Assembly: GCF_003600645.1 (NCBI RefSeq)
Contig: NZ_CP032482.1
Span: 2,418,001 to 2,482,000, forward strand
Direction: 5' to 3'
Length of the DNA stretch: 64,000 nt
Source: Yersinia rochesterensis
GTDB lineage: Bacteria; Pseudomonadota; Gammaproteobacteria; Enterobacterales; Enterobacteriaceae
Both the position numbers and the translations under genes were made by a program. This document shows positions 36,918 to 47,204 of the stretch, one piece after another (within the stretch, counting starts at the first letter, position 1; each line of letters begins with the position of its first letter). Under the pieces are notes generated by a model that saw only the letters and a program-made list of their open reading frames with translations, was not told the origin of the DNA and searched no databases.

Positions 36918-38084
36918 CTATTTCCAGACCGATTCAGGCAATGTGGCTAAATATAATGCCGGTTTACCGTGAACATCCGAGGTAAATAGGATTTGCTTAT
37001 CGTCCGGTGTAAAGGAAGGATGTGGATGTGTAACCTGACGGTCACCTTCAAATACTTTCCATGAAGTGTCGTGGCGAGCCACACGATGCTGAGTGCCATT
37101 CTTCAGATTGAAAACATACAGGAATGGATCATTTTCAATCTTATACCCGCTATCATCTTGCACATCTACCGGCGCATCAGAACCATCGCCCACCAGCAAC
37201 GTGCCGTCATAGTTACTCATCAGATGCGAACACGCTGGCATTGAGGTCAATTGTCGGTTTTCCAGTGTTTCTGGATCTGCACTGTAGATAAAGCGATCTG
37301 GGCTACCTTTTAGATAGGAAACATACACCAGCGCTGAGCCATCTGGCACCCAGAATTCATGGGTACAACTTTCGCCTTCCGCATGGGTTTTCACCTTGCG
37401 CATATTGCTGCCATCTTCATTGATGAGCCACATCCGCGCATCAACCAGATCATGGGGGCCTTCATGGCAAAACGCCACAGTGTTGTCATCATAAGGGCGG
37501 TAAATTGGATGACCGAGCCATTGATTTTCTTGCAAAATCACCGCTGATTCACCTGTTTTAAGATCAACTCGCATCAAGCGGCAGCAAGGTTTAGTGAAGT
37601 AGAATTCGTGGAATTTCTTCCAGTCCGTCAAGGGCTGCCAATCTTCGCGTTTGATCTCGATGCCAACCAACTTGGTACAATCTGAATTTGCTACCCAAGT
37701 GCCGTAACCAACCCACTCTTCAGGTACCTGATAAACCACATTTTCTTCTAATGTGGCGAGGTCAACACGCATCAGATTGCGGCCATCTTTGACATAAAAC
37801 AGCGCGTCATCATCCGGTGATAAGAAACCACCAAAGGTATTATCGCCACGCCCTTCTGTCAGCTGTGTTGCCACCTGAGTATTAAGATCCAGCAAGTAGT
37901 AGTTCCATGGGCCATCAAAAGCGCCACCAAACAACAACTTACTACCATCACGGGTGAAACATTTTTGATAGAAATAGTTACGGTGGCAAGTCACGTCAGG
38001 AGGCGTCAGCCGTGTCACTTGTGCACCGGTAGAGGCATCCTGATAAGTCTGAAATGTCAGGGGGATTTGTTTACCTTTAGCCAT
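36918..38084 (-). CDS. ogl: Oligogalacturonate lyase (family PL22)
   Basis: A cytoplasmic lyase that splits unsaturated digalacturonate to monomers. 388 residues from the ATG at 38084 (MAKGKQIPLTFQTYQDASTG), which equals the Dickeya enzyme as I recall. The start is preferred over 38105 because AAGGAC lies about 10 bases upstream. Seven-bladed propeller features are seen: LTPPDVTCHRNYFYQKCF, FCHEGPHDLVDARMWLI, SCTHEFWVPDGSALVYVS, with the His/Gln metal ligands of PL22. Its KdgR operator is at 38160-38180. It feeds KdgF and KduI. Confidence 0.95.
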   Translation of the reverse strand: MAKGKQIPLTFQTYQDASTGAQVTRLTPPDVTCHRNYFYQKCFTRDGSKLLFGGAFDGPWNYYLLDLNTQVATQLTEGRGDNTFGGFLSPDDDALFYVKDGRNLMRVDLATLEENVVYQVPEEWVGYGTWVANSDCTKLVGIEIKREDWQPLTDWKKFHEFYFTKPCCRLMRVDLKTGESAVILQENQWLGHPIYRPYDDNTVAFCHEGPHDLVDARMWLINEDGSNMRKVKTHAEGESCTHEFWVPDGSALVYVSYLKGSPDRFIYSADPETLENRQLTSMPACSHLMSNYDGTLLVGDGSDAPVDVQDDSGYKIENDPFLYVFNLKNGTQHRVARHDTSWKVFEGDRQVTHPHPSFTPDDKQILFTSDVHGKPALYLATLPESVWK

Positions 38085-38159
38085 CCGGAAAGTCCTTAAA
38101 ATCATCAGAGAATTAAAATTTACCCGCAGGAAAACCTGTTCGGTTAATACTACCTCAAA

Positions 38160-38180
38160 TTATAGAAACGATGTTTCATT
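38160..38180. promoter_or_regulatory. KdgR operator upstream of ogl
   Basis: On the minus strand ATGAAACATCGTTTCTATA forms the core of a 21-bp KdgR site with GAAAC/GTTTC arms, about 75 bases before the ogl start. The remaining 38181-38418 holds the divergent yebQ promoter; no further gene is seen. Confidence 0.85.
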
Positions 38181-38418
38181 TTTACGTGATCGCGGTTCTA
38201 TTTTTAATGATTTGCATAAATTACGGTTTTTATCAGGCGGTTAATCTGGCTTAAAAGGGAAGTTTCATTCGATTCTTTAGTCACGCGCGCCTATAACACT
38301 CATTGCCCAGCCGCAACATGGCCTTTTACAAATAACCCGGCCACAAGGATGCATTCAAGCACAATAGCCGTTAGCATAGAAAGATTCAGCTACCTCATTA
38401 CTTTTACAGATAAAATCT

Positions 38419-39786
38419 ATGAACCCATCTGCAACTGATGGAATGCCGGTTCCACAGCGCTATGCCGCAGTCTTTGTTATTGCTTTAGGTATTATGATCG
38501 CGGTGCTGGACGGCACTATCGCCAATGTCGCATTACCGACCATTGCCCGTGATCTCAATGCCAGCCCGGCCACTTCTATCTGGGTAGTGAATGCCTATCA
38601 GCTAGCCATTACCGTATCTTTACTTTCGATGGCCTCACTGGGCGATATCATTGGTTATCGACGGGTTTATCAGGCCGGTTTACTGGTATTCAGTGTGACA
38701 TCCCTGTTCTGCGCCCTGTCCGACTCTTTGTGGACACTAACATTTGCTCGCGTACTGCAAGGGCTTGGGGCCGCCGCATTAATGAGTGTGAATACTGCTC
38801 TCATCCGAATTATTTATCCCAAAGCTCAGTTAGGCCGAGGTATCGGTATTAATGCCTTGATTGTGGCGGTTTCTGCGGCGGCGGGGCCAACCATTGCAGC
38901 CGCGGTGTTGTCAGTTGCCTCCTGGCAATGGCTATTTGCTATTAACGTGCCGATCGGCCTGGTCGCTTGGGGGCTGGGCATGAAGTTCTTACCTGCCAAC
39001 AATATGAAAAGCAACGGCAACCGTTTCGATGTCACCAGCAGTATTATGAATGCGTTGACCTTTGGTTTACTGATAACTGCTATCAGTGGTTTTGCCCAAG
39101 AGCAAAGCCCGACACTGATTGCCGCCGAAGTGGTCGCCTTATTAGTCATCGGCTTTTTCTTTGTACGCCGCCAACTCAATCAGCCCTTCCCCTTGCTGCC
39201 CGTGGATTTACTGCGTATTCCTATTTTTGCCTTATCGATCGGCACATCAGTTTGCTCCTTTGCCGCACAAATGCTGGCCATGGTTTCACTGCCTTTCTTC
39301 CTACAAATTGTATTGGGCCGCGATGAAGTTGCCACCGGGCTGCTATTAACCCCATGGCCACTCGCCACCATGGTGGTTGCCCCAATAGCCGGGCGGTTGG
39401 TTGAACGCTACCATGCAGGATTACTCGGAGGGATTGGTCTGGCGGTGTTTGCCAGTGGGTTATTCTTGTTAGCCATATTGCCAGCCAACCCCACTGATGT
39501 AGATATTATCTGGCGTATGGTGCTGTGCGGTGCGGGTTTTGGTCTGTTTCAAGCGCCCAATAACCACACTCTTATCTCCGCAGCACCACAACATCGCAGT
39601 GGCGGGGCCAGTGGTATGTTGGGCACAGCGCGCCTGTTGGGGCAGACATCAGGGGCAGCATTAGTCGCTTTGATGTTTAATCTATTCTCAACCAATGGAA
39701 CACATGCATCACTGATTCTGGCGGGCTGTTTCGCCAGCATCGCGGCACTAGTCAGCCTACTGCGGGTCAACCAAAAACGCAGTTAA
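38419..39786 (+). CDS. yebQ: MFS transporter YebQ (14-TMS drug-exporter family)
   Basis: A 455-residue DHA2-type major-facilitator protein. Motif LDGTIANVALPTIARDL in segment 1, DIIGYRRVYQAG between segments 2 and 3, and RVLQGLGAAALMSVNTALIR match YebQ of E. coli closely. It probably exports toxic cations or drugs; the substrate is unknown. Synteny (kdgR-yebQ-htpX) supports the name. Its terminator has been split by an IS. Confidence 0.9.
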   Translation: MNPSATDGMPVPQRYAAVFVIALGIMIAVLDGTIANVALPTIARDLNASPATSIWVVNAYQLAITVSLLSMASLGDIIGYRRVYQAGLLVFSVTSLFCALSDSLWTLTFARVLQGLGAAALMSVNTALIRIIYPKAQLGRGIGINALIVAVSAAAGPTIAAAVLSVASWQWLFAINVPIGLVAWGLGMKFLPANNMKSNGNRFDVTSSIMNALTFGLLITAISGFAQEQSPTLIAAEVVALLVIGFFFVRRQLNQPFPLLPVDLLRIPIFALSIGTSVCSFAAQMLAMVSLPFFLQIVLGRDEVATGLLLTPWPLATMVVAPIAGRLVERYHAGLLGGIGLAVFASGLFLLAILPANPTDVDIIWRMVLCGAGFGLFQAPNNHTLISAAPQHRSGGASGMLGTARLLGQTSGAALVALMFNLFSTNGTHASLILAGCFASIAALVSLLRVNQKRS

Positions 39787-39800
39787 CTTTGGTGCTCAAC

Positions 39801-41141
39801 AATAAAAACCCCGCCGAAGCGCTGGTGAATCCCCAGAAAAAAGGACAGGCATAGAGAAAATATGATCTACTGATTGTGCAACCAATTCAGCGAGATCAAC
39901 TCTATGCCTGCCCGTAAAGTATGCCAGAACTTTTTCCGGGGCGCTTTAGCCCCGTTTCATCAATATCGTCAAAATGCCCTGATTGATGCAACCGTCGCAT
40001 TGACGCGTGGCGCTTCTCTGACCCTGACCAGTATCGGACGCCATCTGCCGGGAACCGCTCAGGTAAAACACAAGATAAAACGGGTTGACCGGCTGTTAGG
40101 TAATACGGCTCTTCACCATGACATCCCTCTGATATTTCGTAATATTACTTCGTTACTTACGCGCCGACTTCCCTGGTGTGTTATTGCTGTTGACTGGAGT
40201 GGTTATCCCTCACAGGCATTCCACGTCTTACGCGCCAGCCTGATTTGTGATGGTCGTTCCATCCCGTTAATGAGCCAAATTGTTCCCTCGCATAACCAAC
40301 AGAATGCATTGATACAAAAAGAGTTCCTGAATTCTATCGCCACCGCTATTGCGCCTGATAAAAAGGTACTCATCGTCACTGACGCCGGTTTTCAAAATGC
40401 CTGGTTTCACCATATTAAATCATTGGGTTGGGATTTTATCGGGCGAGTCAGAGGCAATATCCAGCTCCGGCTGGATAAAAAAGGTGAGCACTGGTTCAGG
40501 CGGCAGGAATTATCGGCCAGTGGCAAACCTGAATATCTGGGGCCGGGGACACTCGCACGTGCAGAATATGCCCGCTGTGATGGTCACTTTTACCTGCATA
40601 AAAAGGAACCCAAAGGGCGGCAGAATAAACGTGCCCGTTGCCGGATATCTCGCTATTCGCAGGAGCGGGACGGACGCGCCGCAGCAAAAGAACCGTGGCT
40701 TATTTTTAGCAGTACAGAGGAGTTTAAACCACGTGAAGTCATGAAGTTATACAGTCGCAGGATGCAGATAGAGCAGAATTTTCGCGATGAGAAAAGTGAA
40801 CGTTTTGGCTTTGGGCTTCGCGCCAGTCACAGCCGCACAGCGGGGCGTATACTGGTGTTAAGTCTTCTGGCAACGTTAAGCACGGCAGTATTATGGTTAC
40901 TTGGCTATCATGCTGAAAATAAAGGGTTACATCTGAGGTATCAGGCTAACAGCCTTAAGTCACGACGGGTTATATCTTATCTGACATTAGCGGAGAATAT
41001 CTTGCGACACTCTCCGCTAATTTTAACGCGAACAGCACTGGATACTGTTCTTAATCACCTCGCCAAAACCTACCGAATATGGTGTTGGTTTATTAGCGCT
41101 GAATTAGTGGGGATCCCTCAGCGCCGAAGCGGGTTTTTATT
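39801..41141. terminator. Bidirectional yebQ/htpX terminator, split by the IS4-family element
   Basis: Joining the flanks with a single CGCCGAAGCG gives AATAAAAACC, then CCGCCGAAGCGGG, then TTTTTATT: an A-run, a GC stem and a T-run, a symmetric terminator for the convergent yebQ and htpX. The duplicated bases are the top of its stem and the loop. Now the two arms stand 1.3 kb apart, so termination depends on signals within the IS. Confidence 0.7.
39822..41121 (+). mobile_element. IS4-family (IS10-like) insertion sequence, 1300 bp
   Basis: Ends CTGGTGAATCCCC (39822-39834) and GGGGATCCCTCAG (41109-41121) are inverted repeats matching at 10 of 13 bases. CGCCGAAGCG is duplicated at 39812-39821 and 41122-41131. 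The single transposase ORF runs through nearly the entire length. The target was the stem-loop of the yebQ-htpX terminator. Confidence 0.88.
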
Positions 41142-41226
41142 GAACTTATTTCAGGTATTCACCAGAACGCAAAGCTTCAATACGTTTGTCCAGCGGCGGA
41201 TGGGACATAAACAGCTCACTGAATGA
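39904..41226 (+). CDS. IS4-family transposase lacking its own stop codon
   Basis: DDE transposase of the IS4/IS10 type. First Asp in [12 protein letters not shown], second in [12 protein letters not shown], and the YREK signature Y(2)R(3)E(6)K reads [17 protein letters not shown]. Start is placed at 39904 ([13 protein letters not shown]); an in-frame GTG at 39874 is possible but lies close to the IS end. The frame covers exactly 406 codons to the IS end and then runs on for 34 residues into antisense htpX sequence. A TAG at 41105-41107 in another frame may be the original stop, lost through a one-base indel. Confidence 0.85.
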   Translation: MPARKVCQNFFRGALAPFHQYRQNALIDATVALTRGASLTLTSIGRHLPGTAQVKHKIKRVDRLLGNTALHHDIPLIFRNITSLLTRRLPWCVIAVDWSGYPSQAFHVLRASLICDGRSIPLMSQIVPSHNQQNALIQKEFLNSIATAIAPDKKVLIVTDAGFQNAWFHHIKSLGWDFIGRVRGNIQLRLDKKGEHWFRRQELSASGKPEYLGPGTLARAEYARCDGHFYLHKKEPKGRQNKRARCRISRYSQERDGRAAAKEPWLIFSSTEEFKPREVMKLYSRRMQIEQNFRDEKSERFGFGLRASHSRTAGRILVLSLLATLSTAVLWLLGYHAENKGLHLRYQANSLKSRRVISYLTLAENILRHSPLILTRTALDTVLNHLAKTYRIWCWFISAELVGIPQRRSGFLLNLFQVFTRTQSFNTFVQRRMGHKQLTE

Positions 41227-42027
41227 TTTAGATTTACCGTTAATGCAGAAAGCCATCAGAGTTCCTGCTTCCTGTGGCTCATAGCTGGTTTTTAACCGCT
41301 GCAATGCGGCAATCATCTTCTCCCGCCCGACCAATCTTGCTGAGCCGGCATCGGCATGGAATTCACGATGACGTGAGAACCACATGGTAATAATGCTGGC
41401 AAGAATACCAAACACCAGCTCCAATACCATTGATACCGCAAAGTAAACCATTGGGTTACCTGAACTGCTCCCTTCATTATCACGATCACCCGACAAGAAG
41501 CCCGCAGCCACCTGTGCAATCAAGCGCGAAATAAAGATAACAAAGGTATTCACAATGCCTTGAATCAAGGTCATGGTGACCATATCACCATTTGCCACAT
41601 GGCTGATTTCATGGGCAATAACCGCCTCAGCTTCATCGCGGCTCATGTTCTGCAACAAACCGGTGCTGACGGCGACCAGTGAAGCATCACGACGAGCACC
41701 GGTCGCAAAGGCGTTAATATCCGGGGCCTGGTAAATAGCCACTTGTGGCATAGCTATGCCTACCTGCTGAGACTGACGACGGACAGTCTCCAACAACCAG
41801 CGTTCAGTTTCATTACGTGGTTGCTCAATCACTTCACCGCCCACGGAGCGCAGAGCCATCCATTTTGACATCAGCAACGAAACAAATGCGCCGCCGAAAC
41901 CAAACAGACCGGCCATGATCATCAGCCCCTGCACACTGCTGGACTGAATACCTGTCAGGCTAAGCACCAACCCGAACACCAACATGACAGCCAAGTTGGT
42001 GAGAAGGAATAGAGCGATACGCATCAT
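41146..42027 (-). CDS. htpX: Membrane zinc protease HtpX
   Basis: An M48 peptidase of 293 residues, identical in length to E. coli. Zinc motif H139EISH ([13 protein letters not shown]) and the third ligand in [10 protein letters not shown]. Two N-terminal and two central membrane segments. It degrades misfolded inner-membrane proteins with FtsH. In E. coli it is under CpxR control; I saw no definite site in the 42028-42140 leader. Confidence 0.97.
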   Translation of the reverse strand: MMRIALFLLTNLAVMLVFGLVLSLTGIQSSSVQGLMIMAGLFGFGGAFVSLLMSKWMALRSVGGEVIEQPRNETERWLLETVRRQSQQVGIAMPQVAIYQAPDINAFATGARRDASLVAVSTGLLQNMSRDEAEAVIAHEISHVANGDMVTMTLIQGIVNTFVIFISRLIAQVAAGFLSGDRDNEGSSSGNPMVYFAVSMVLELVFGILASIITMWFSRHREFHADAGSARLVGREKMIAALQRLKTSYEPQEAGTLMAFCINGKSKSFSELFMSHPPLDKRIEALRSGEYLK

Positions 42028-42280
42028 AAAAAGTTATTTCCTTATTCTGTTAATTGACGACCGTATTAAATCTACATCGTATTAAGCCAAATTTGTCATG
42101 ATGACTTAGCTAAATGATTACTGAGATATGCTGATCGTATGGGCATCTGACAAATTTTCAAGGTTTGTTAAGTCCTAAGAGAGGAAATCAACATAACTTT
42201 ACAAATTTGGATACTTTTCATTACATATTAAGCTGTTTTTCCACCAATCCAACGGATGGACATGAAAAAAAAGTAAAAAA

Positions 42281-42305
42281 AATCCGGGCTCCAAGAACCC
42301 GGATT
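42281..42305 (-). terminator. Terminator after prc
   Basis: AATCCGGG/CCCGGATT hairpin; on the minus strand it is followed by TTTTTTTACTTTTTTTT, directly past the prc stop at 42324. Confidence 0.9.
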
Positions 42306-42323
42306 ATGTCTATCATCCGCAGA

Positions 42324-44396
42324 CTATTTTGCGGCGGTAGCTACCTGCGCAGGTGCTGCGGGTTGAGATTCAACCTGCGGCTGCGCTTTCTCTTTATGGG
42401 CCAAATCCAATGCGATATGAACAGTTTCGTCCAGATAAGGGTCCGGTTCCTGATAGTCTTTTGGCAAATCTTCCAATGACTTCAGCGGCTTTTTACCCTC
42501 ACGTTTGAAGCGCTCATTTAAGCGGTTCAGGCGCGTGGCATCATCATCATGATTCTCTTTTTCGCGTTGAGCGTAATTGAGAGAGACAATGTTCTTCTTA
42601 TCTTTCAGCGCCTTATAACGTTCAATATCTTGCTGAATATGTTGGAATTCAGGATCAGCAGCGATACGCGCGGCATGCGTTTTAAGCAATTCCGGCTCCA
42701 GCGGTTTCAAATCGCCCGTCTTGGTATAACTGGCAGCATTGATGCTGTCCCAAGGCAAAGCATTATCTTCGAAGCTTTCACCGGTTTCTGCCGGATCAAC
42801 ACCCGTTGGCATCACGATATCTGGGACAACTCCTTTGCGCTGAGTACTGCCGCCATCTACCCGATAGAATTTCTGGATAGTGTATTGCAGTGAGCCCAAG
42901 GCTGGCCATTCAGGGCGCAGCATTTGATCGTAAATACGATTCAGCGAACGATACTGCTGAACCGTGCCTTTACCGAAGGTCGGCTCACCGACAATTAATG
43001 CACGGCCATAGTCTTGCATTGCAGCAGCAAAAATCTCAGAGGCAGAGGCACTGTAGCGGTCAACCAAGACCACCAGCGGGCCTTTGTAATACACCACGCC
43101 GTCAGTATCACTGTCTTCACGTACTTTGCCATTGTTATCCCGAACTTGAACCACAGGGCCACTCGGAATAAACAAACCAGACAGAGAAACAGCCTCGGTC
43201 AGAGCACCCCCACCATTGCTGCGTAAGTCAATGATAATGCTACTGACATTTTCTTTCTCCAGCTTCTGCAATTGCACCTTGACGTCTTCGGTCAAGCCAA
43301 CATAGAAGCCCGGAATATCCAGTACGCCGACGCGTTCTTTGCCGATGGTTTTCACCGACATTTTCACCGCGCGGTCTTCCAGGCGAATACGCTCACGCGT
43401 CAAGGTCACAGTGCGCGGTTTAGTCCCTTTACCGGCAGGTAAAATTTCTAACCGGACTTTACTGCCTTTCGGCCCTTTAATCAGCGCGACCACATCATCC
43501 AAACGCCAGCCGATGACATCCACCATCGGTTTACCGGTTTGCCCTACGCCGATTACCCGATCACCCACCGCGATAGTTTTACTTTTCGCTGCCGGGCCAC
43601 CTGGAACCATGGAATTGATTAATGTGTAATCATCATCCATTTGCAGGACTGCACCAATACCTTCCAGAGACAAGCTCATTTCAGTATTGAACTGTTCGGT
43701 ATTTCGTGGGGATAAGTAATTGGTATGCGGGTCAATTTCGTGAGCGAAAGCATTCATGATCAGCTGGAAGACGTCTTCGCTATTACTTTGCGTCAAGCGC
43801 TTAATGGCTGCCTGATAGCGCTTGGTCAGCGTCTCTTTTATTTCTTTATCCGTTTTACCGGTTAATTTCAAATTGAGCTGGTCATACTTAACTTTTGCGT
43901 CCCAAAGCTTATTCAGCTCAGCTTCGCTGGTCGGCCAAGGCGCTTTGCTGCGATCAATATCAATGGTGTCATTACCGGCGAAATTCATTGGCCGGTCTAA
44001 AACTGACAGCGCATATTGATAGCGTTCAAAACGGCGCTTTTGCGCCAGATTGAATAATGCATACGGCGTATCTAGCTGGCCGGATTTTAACTCATCGTCC
44101 AGCGAATGTTTTTTATCCGCGAACTGTGCCACATCTGATGCCAACAACAGGTTATGGCTGTAATCCAGCATGTTGAGAAAGCGATCAAATATTTTGGCAG
44201 AAAACTGATCGTCCAATGCAAACTGACGATAGTGAGAGCGAGTGAAGCGCGATGTTACGCGCTCACTCACGGTTGCATGCTCTGGTTCCTGGTGCAATTG
44301 AGGAAGTTGATCGACGCGATACGTTGTATCAGCCGCGTAACTTGCCCCCGCCAGTAACAAGCCTGCGATTGCTGTTAGTCTGACAAATTTGTTCAT
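42324..44396 (-). CDS. prc: Tail-specific protease Prc (Tsp)
   Basis: A periplasmic S41 protease of 690 residues. The start at 44396 (MNKFVRLTAIAGLLLAGASYAADT) gives a signal peptide; the open frame reaches further but is non-conserved. PDZ domain around LSLEGIGAVLQMDDDYTLINSMVPGGPA; catalytic Ser in DRYSASASEIFAAAMQ and Lys in GEPTFGKGTVQ. It trims the C-terminus of FtsI and degrades tagged proteins. GGAGG is upstream; proQ ends 19 bases before it and the two are likely co-transcribed. Confidence 0.97.
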   Translation of the reverse strand: MNKFVRLTAIAGLLLAGASYAADTTYRVDQLPQLHQEPEHATVSERVTSRFTRSHYRQFALDDQFSAKIFDRFLNMLDYSHNLLLASDVAQFADKKHSLDDELKSGQLDTPYALFNLAQKRRFERYQYALSVLDRPMNFAGNDTIDIDRSKAPWPTSEAELNKLWDAKVKYDQLNLKLTGKTDKEIKETLTKRYQAAIKRLTQSNSEDVFQLIMNAFAHEIDPHTNYLSPRNTEQFNTEMSLSLEGIGAVLQMDDDYTLINSMVPGGPAAKSKTIAVGDRVIGVGQTGKPMVDVIGWRLDDVVALIKGPKGSKVRLEILPAGKGTKPRTVTLTRERIRLEDRAVKMSVKTIGKERVGVLDIPGFYVGLTEDVKVQLQKLEKENVSSIIIDLRSNGGGALTEAVSLSGLFIPSGPVVQVRDNNGKVREDSDTDGVVYYKGPLVVLVDRYSASASEIFAAAMQDYGRALIVGEPTFGKGTVQQYRSLNRIYDQMLRPEWPALGSLQYTIQKFYRVDGGSTQRKGVVPDIVMPTGVDPAETGESFEDNALPWDSINAASYTKTGDLKPLEPELLKTHAARIAADPEFQHIQQDIERYKALKDKKNIVSLNYAQREKENHDDDATRLNRLNERFKREGKKPLKSLEDLPKDYQEPDPYLDETVHIALDLAHKEKAQPQVESQPAAPAQVATAAK

Positions 44397-44415
44397 GCCT
44401 AGGTTGGCCTCCGTA

Positions 44416-45144
44416 TCAGAACTGCAAGTGTTCTGCGCGCACAATCATCGCCAGACCTGAAGACAGCTGCACCCGTACGCCATCTTTAGCGATTTCTAAT
44501 ACGGTTGCGTCCATCGCGCTCTTGCCTGCTCTGACTTTGATTTCTTGACCAATTTGCAGTTTAGAGATATCTGTGACCGGCACAGGGCGTGGCTGGTTTT
44601 CCTCGGCCTGTGGACGAGGTGGCCGAGCCTGTTTTTGATTAGCCTGCTGTGGGCGAGGTAACTGACGAGGCTTGCGGTTTTCCACCGGAGCACCCGCTTC
44701 ACGACGCGGTGCAGGTTTTTTACCTGCCGGACGTGGGCGACGTGGCTCTGGAGTTTCACCCGCAGCAATAGCAGCTTCGCGCTTTTTAGCTTGTTGTTCA
44801 GCACGTTGTGCCTGAACACGGGCTTTCGCCTCTTCCAGCTGTTTGCGGGCATGTTCGACATGTTGTTCTTCCAGCACACCACAAGGGTTGCCGTCTAAAT
44901 CAACACGTTCAGCACCGACTTTGACCCCATAAAGATAACGCCAGCTAGATGTATAGAGACGCAGCGCAGAACGCAATTGCGTTTTGCTTAAATTCTGTTC
45001 CCCCTGAACACGTTCGACCAGATCTTGAAAAATACCGATCTTCAGTGGACGTGCTTCGCCTTCGGCGGTGAAACAAAGCGGGAACCGCTCAGCCAAAAAG
45101 GCTATGACTTCTTTACTACTGTTCAACTTAGGTTGATTTTCCAT
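44416..45144 (-). CDS. proQ: RNA chaperone ProQ
   Basis: A 242-residue RNA-binding protein. The N-terminal FinO/ProQ domain (about 1-120) contains [23 protein letters not shown] and [16 protein letters not shown] long Pro/Arg/Lys/Gln linker follows (about 120-185), then a C-terminal Tudor-like domain ([21 protein letters not shown]). It stabilises sRNAs and mRNA 3' ends. Upstream of prc as in E. coli. Confidence 0.97.
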   Translation of the reverse strand: MENQPKLNSSKEVIAFLAERFPLCFTAEGEARPLKIGIFQDLVERVQGEQNLSKTQLRSALRLYTSSWRYLYGVKVGAERVDLDGNPCGVLEEQHVEHARKQLEEAKARVQAQRAEQQAKKREAAIAAGETPEPRRPRPAGKKPAPRREAGAPVENRKPRQLPRPQQANQKQARPPRPQAEENQPRPVPVTDISKLQIGQEIKVRAGKSAMDATVLEIAKDGVRVQLSSGLAMIVRAEHLQF

Positions 45145-45239
45145 GAAATTTCCTGATTACAACGGGTTTGCCAACCAGCGCAGGCATGAACAGGCGTCAT
45201 TATAATGACGCCATCAGCAATTGCCACGTTATCCGTCTA

Positions 45240-45737
45240 TCAACTTGCACTCTTTGTAACATATTTTGCACTGTCACAAAGCTCAAGATGCTCGCAAAGC
45301 CCCGCCACGACTGAGATTAAGCCTAATTCGTCGTCTTTATCAAAGCGATCATAAACAATGCTGTCGATATCCAAAACGCCGATAACATTTCCTTTAACTG
45401 TGATTGGCAGCACAATTTCAGCATTACTGGCGGCATCACATGCAATATGACCGGGGAATGCATGCACATCACCGACCCGCTGAACGCGATTTTCTGCTAC
45501 AGCTGTTCCACATACCCCTTTCCCAACCGGGATTCGTACACAGGCGATTTTCCCCTGGAAAGGGCCTAATACCAATTGATTGCCATCGAGCAAATAAAAA
45601 CCGGCCCAATTCAAACCCTCAAGGCGTTCATAAATTAACGCGCTGGCATTAGCCAATGTGGCAATGAAGTTGGTTTCACCTGCAATCAGGGCACTCAAAT
45701 CACGTTTTAATTCCGCGTAGAATTCTGCTTTTTTCAT
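45240..45737 (-). CDS. msrC: Free methionine-(R)-sulfoxide reductase (GAF type)
   Basis: 165 residues; a GAF-domain enzyme (formerly YebR) that reduces free Met-R-sulfoxide. The family motifs LNWAGFYLLDGNQLVLGPFQGKIAC are visible in pieces: NWAGFYLLDG, FQGKIACVRIPVGKGVCG and FPGHIACDAASNAEIVLPI, with the three conserved cysteines. Divergent from yebS, preceding proQ on the same strand. Confidence 0.96.
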   Translation of the reverse strand: MKKAEFYAELKRDLSALIAGETNFIATLANASALIYERLEGLNWAGFYLLDGNQLVLGPFQGKIACVRIPVGKGVCGTAVAENRVQRVGDVHAFPGHIACDAASNAEIVLPITVKGNVIGVLDIDSIVYDRFDKDDELGLISVVAGLCEHLELCDSAKYVTKSAS

Positions 45738-45956
45738 GTAATAACCGTTAGAAACCTAAAAATAGCCAGAGACAATTGATCTGCCTAGCTTATATAAAAT
45801 AATCATTAAATGCGCGTTGCTACAAGGTTATTCGGCGCTTACCATGGAAAAGATTTGCCCACCGTGGGGTTTGCCCCTTTTTGCCCCTTGTTTTGACTCA
45901 TTGCTCTGCTACCATCCGCTTTATTATTTATATATTGGGGTCAGGGTTCTTATCTG

Positions 45957-47204
45957 ATGAAGATACATGCCATTCAACGCCCCTTGTCCACCGCCAGAGT
46001 TCAGCGGTGCTGTCAGTGCGATGCGCTATTTACCTTGCCCCCTCTCAATGGCAAGCAGACTGCCTATTGCCCGCGTTGCAGTGCGAAAATAGCCAATGGG
46101 CGCGATTGGTCATTAACCCGGCTGACGGCCATTGCTGTCGCCATGCTGTTATTGATGCCGTTTGCCTTTACCGAGCCGCTCATCACTATCCGCCTGCTCG
46201 GCACGCGGATTGATGCCAGTTTGCTGGAGGGCATTTGGCAAATGAGCCGTCAGGGTCACCCCATCACTGCCAGTATGGTGGCGTTTTGTATTATGGGTGC
46301 GCCGATTACATTGACCGTCTCAATACTGTATCTGCGAATTGGCAGCCGGATTGGCATGAACCTGCGCCCTATTTTGCTGATGTTGGAGCGCTTAAAAGAG
46401 TGGGTAATGCTGGATATCTATCTTATCGGTATGGCGGTGGCCTGTATTAAAGTCAAAGAATACGCCGACGTGATGGCCGGTAGCGGATTAATAGCCTACC
46501 TGACTTTAACATTGCTGAGTATTCTGGCGCTGGTGCATTTGAATCTGGAGCAATTGTGGGAGCGGTTTTATCCGCAAGAACAGCCGCCCGGCCCCAGAGA
46601 AACACTGCGTGTTTGTCTCTCCTGCCATTATACCGGGCACCCTGATGCACTGAGGCGTTGCCCGCGTTGCCATACACCTTTGCGCCATCGCCGCCGTCAT
46701 AGCATCCAAAAAACCTGGGCAACCTTAATTGCCTCTATTGTATTGTTACTGCCCGCCAACCTATTGCCGATATCAATTGTTTATGCCAACGGCGTGCGTA
46801 TGGAGGATACTATTTTCTCGGGCGTGGTTTCTCTGGCTTCATCGGGTAATATGCCCATAGCCGCCGTGGTATTTATCGCCAGTGTGTTGGTGCCCTTTAC
46901 TAAAGTCATTGTCTTAATAACATTGTTGCTGAGTATTCATCTCAAGACACAGCACAGTCTGAAAACCCGCATGCGGTTGCTGCGTTTGATAACCTGGATT
47001 GGCCGCTGGTCAATGCTGGATCTCTTTGTTATTGCACTAATGATGTCGCTGATTAATCGCGATCAGCTCCTTTCTTTCACTATGGGGCCAGCAGCTTTCT
47101 ATTTTGGGTCTGCGGTCATTTTGACTATCCTTGCTGTTGAGTGGCTGGATAGCCGGTTGATTTGGGATGCACATGCAACAGGAAACGCCGAGTACACCGA
47201 CTGA
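45957..47204 (+). CDS. yebS: LetA/PqiA-type inner-membrane protein YebS
   Basis: A 415-residue polytopic protein with two PqiA domains. Two zinc-binding CxxC pairs open each half: RCCQCDALF...YCPRCSAKI and VCLSCHYTG...CPRCHTPL. Each is followed by four or so membrane segments. It works with YebT (LetB) in lipid traffic between inner and outer membranes. E. coli's version has a slightly longer N-terminus. Overlaps yebT by about 30 bases. Confidence 0.95.
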   Translation: MKIHAIQRPLSTARVQRCCQCDALFTLPPLNGKQTAYCPRCSAKIANGRDWSLTRLTAIAVAMLLLMPFAFTEPLITIRLLGTRIDASLLEGIWQMSRQGHPITASMVAFCIMGAPITLTVSILYLRIGSRIGMNLRPILLMLERLKEWVMLDIYLIGMAVACIKVKEYADVMAGSGLIAYLTLTLLSILALVHLNLEQLWERFYPQEQPPGPRETLRVCLSCHYTGHPDALRRCPRCHTPLRHRRRHSIQKTWATLIASIVLLLPANLLPISIVYANGVRMEDTIFSGVVSLASSGNMPIAAVVFIASVLVPFTKVIVLITLLLSIHLKTQHSLKTRMRLLRLITWIGRWSMLDLFVIALMMSLINRDQLLSFTMGPAAFYFGSAVILTILAVEWLDSRLIWDAHATGNAEYTD

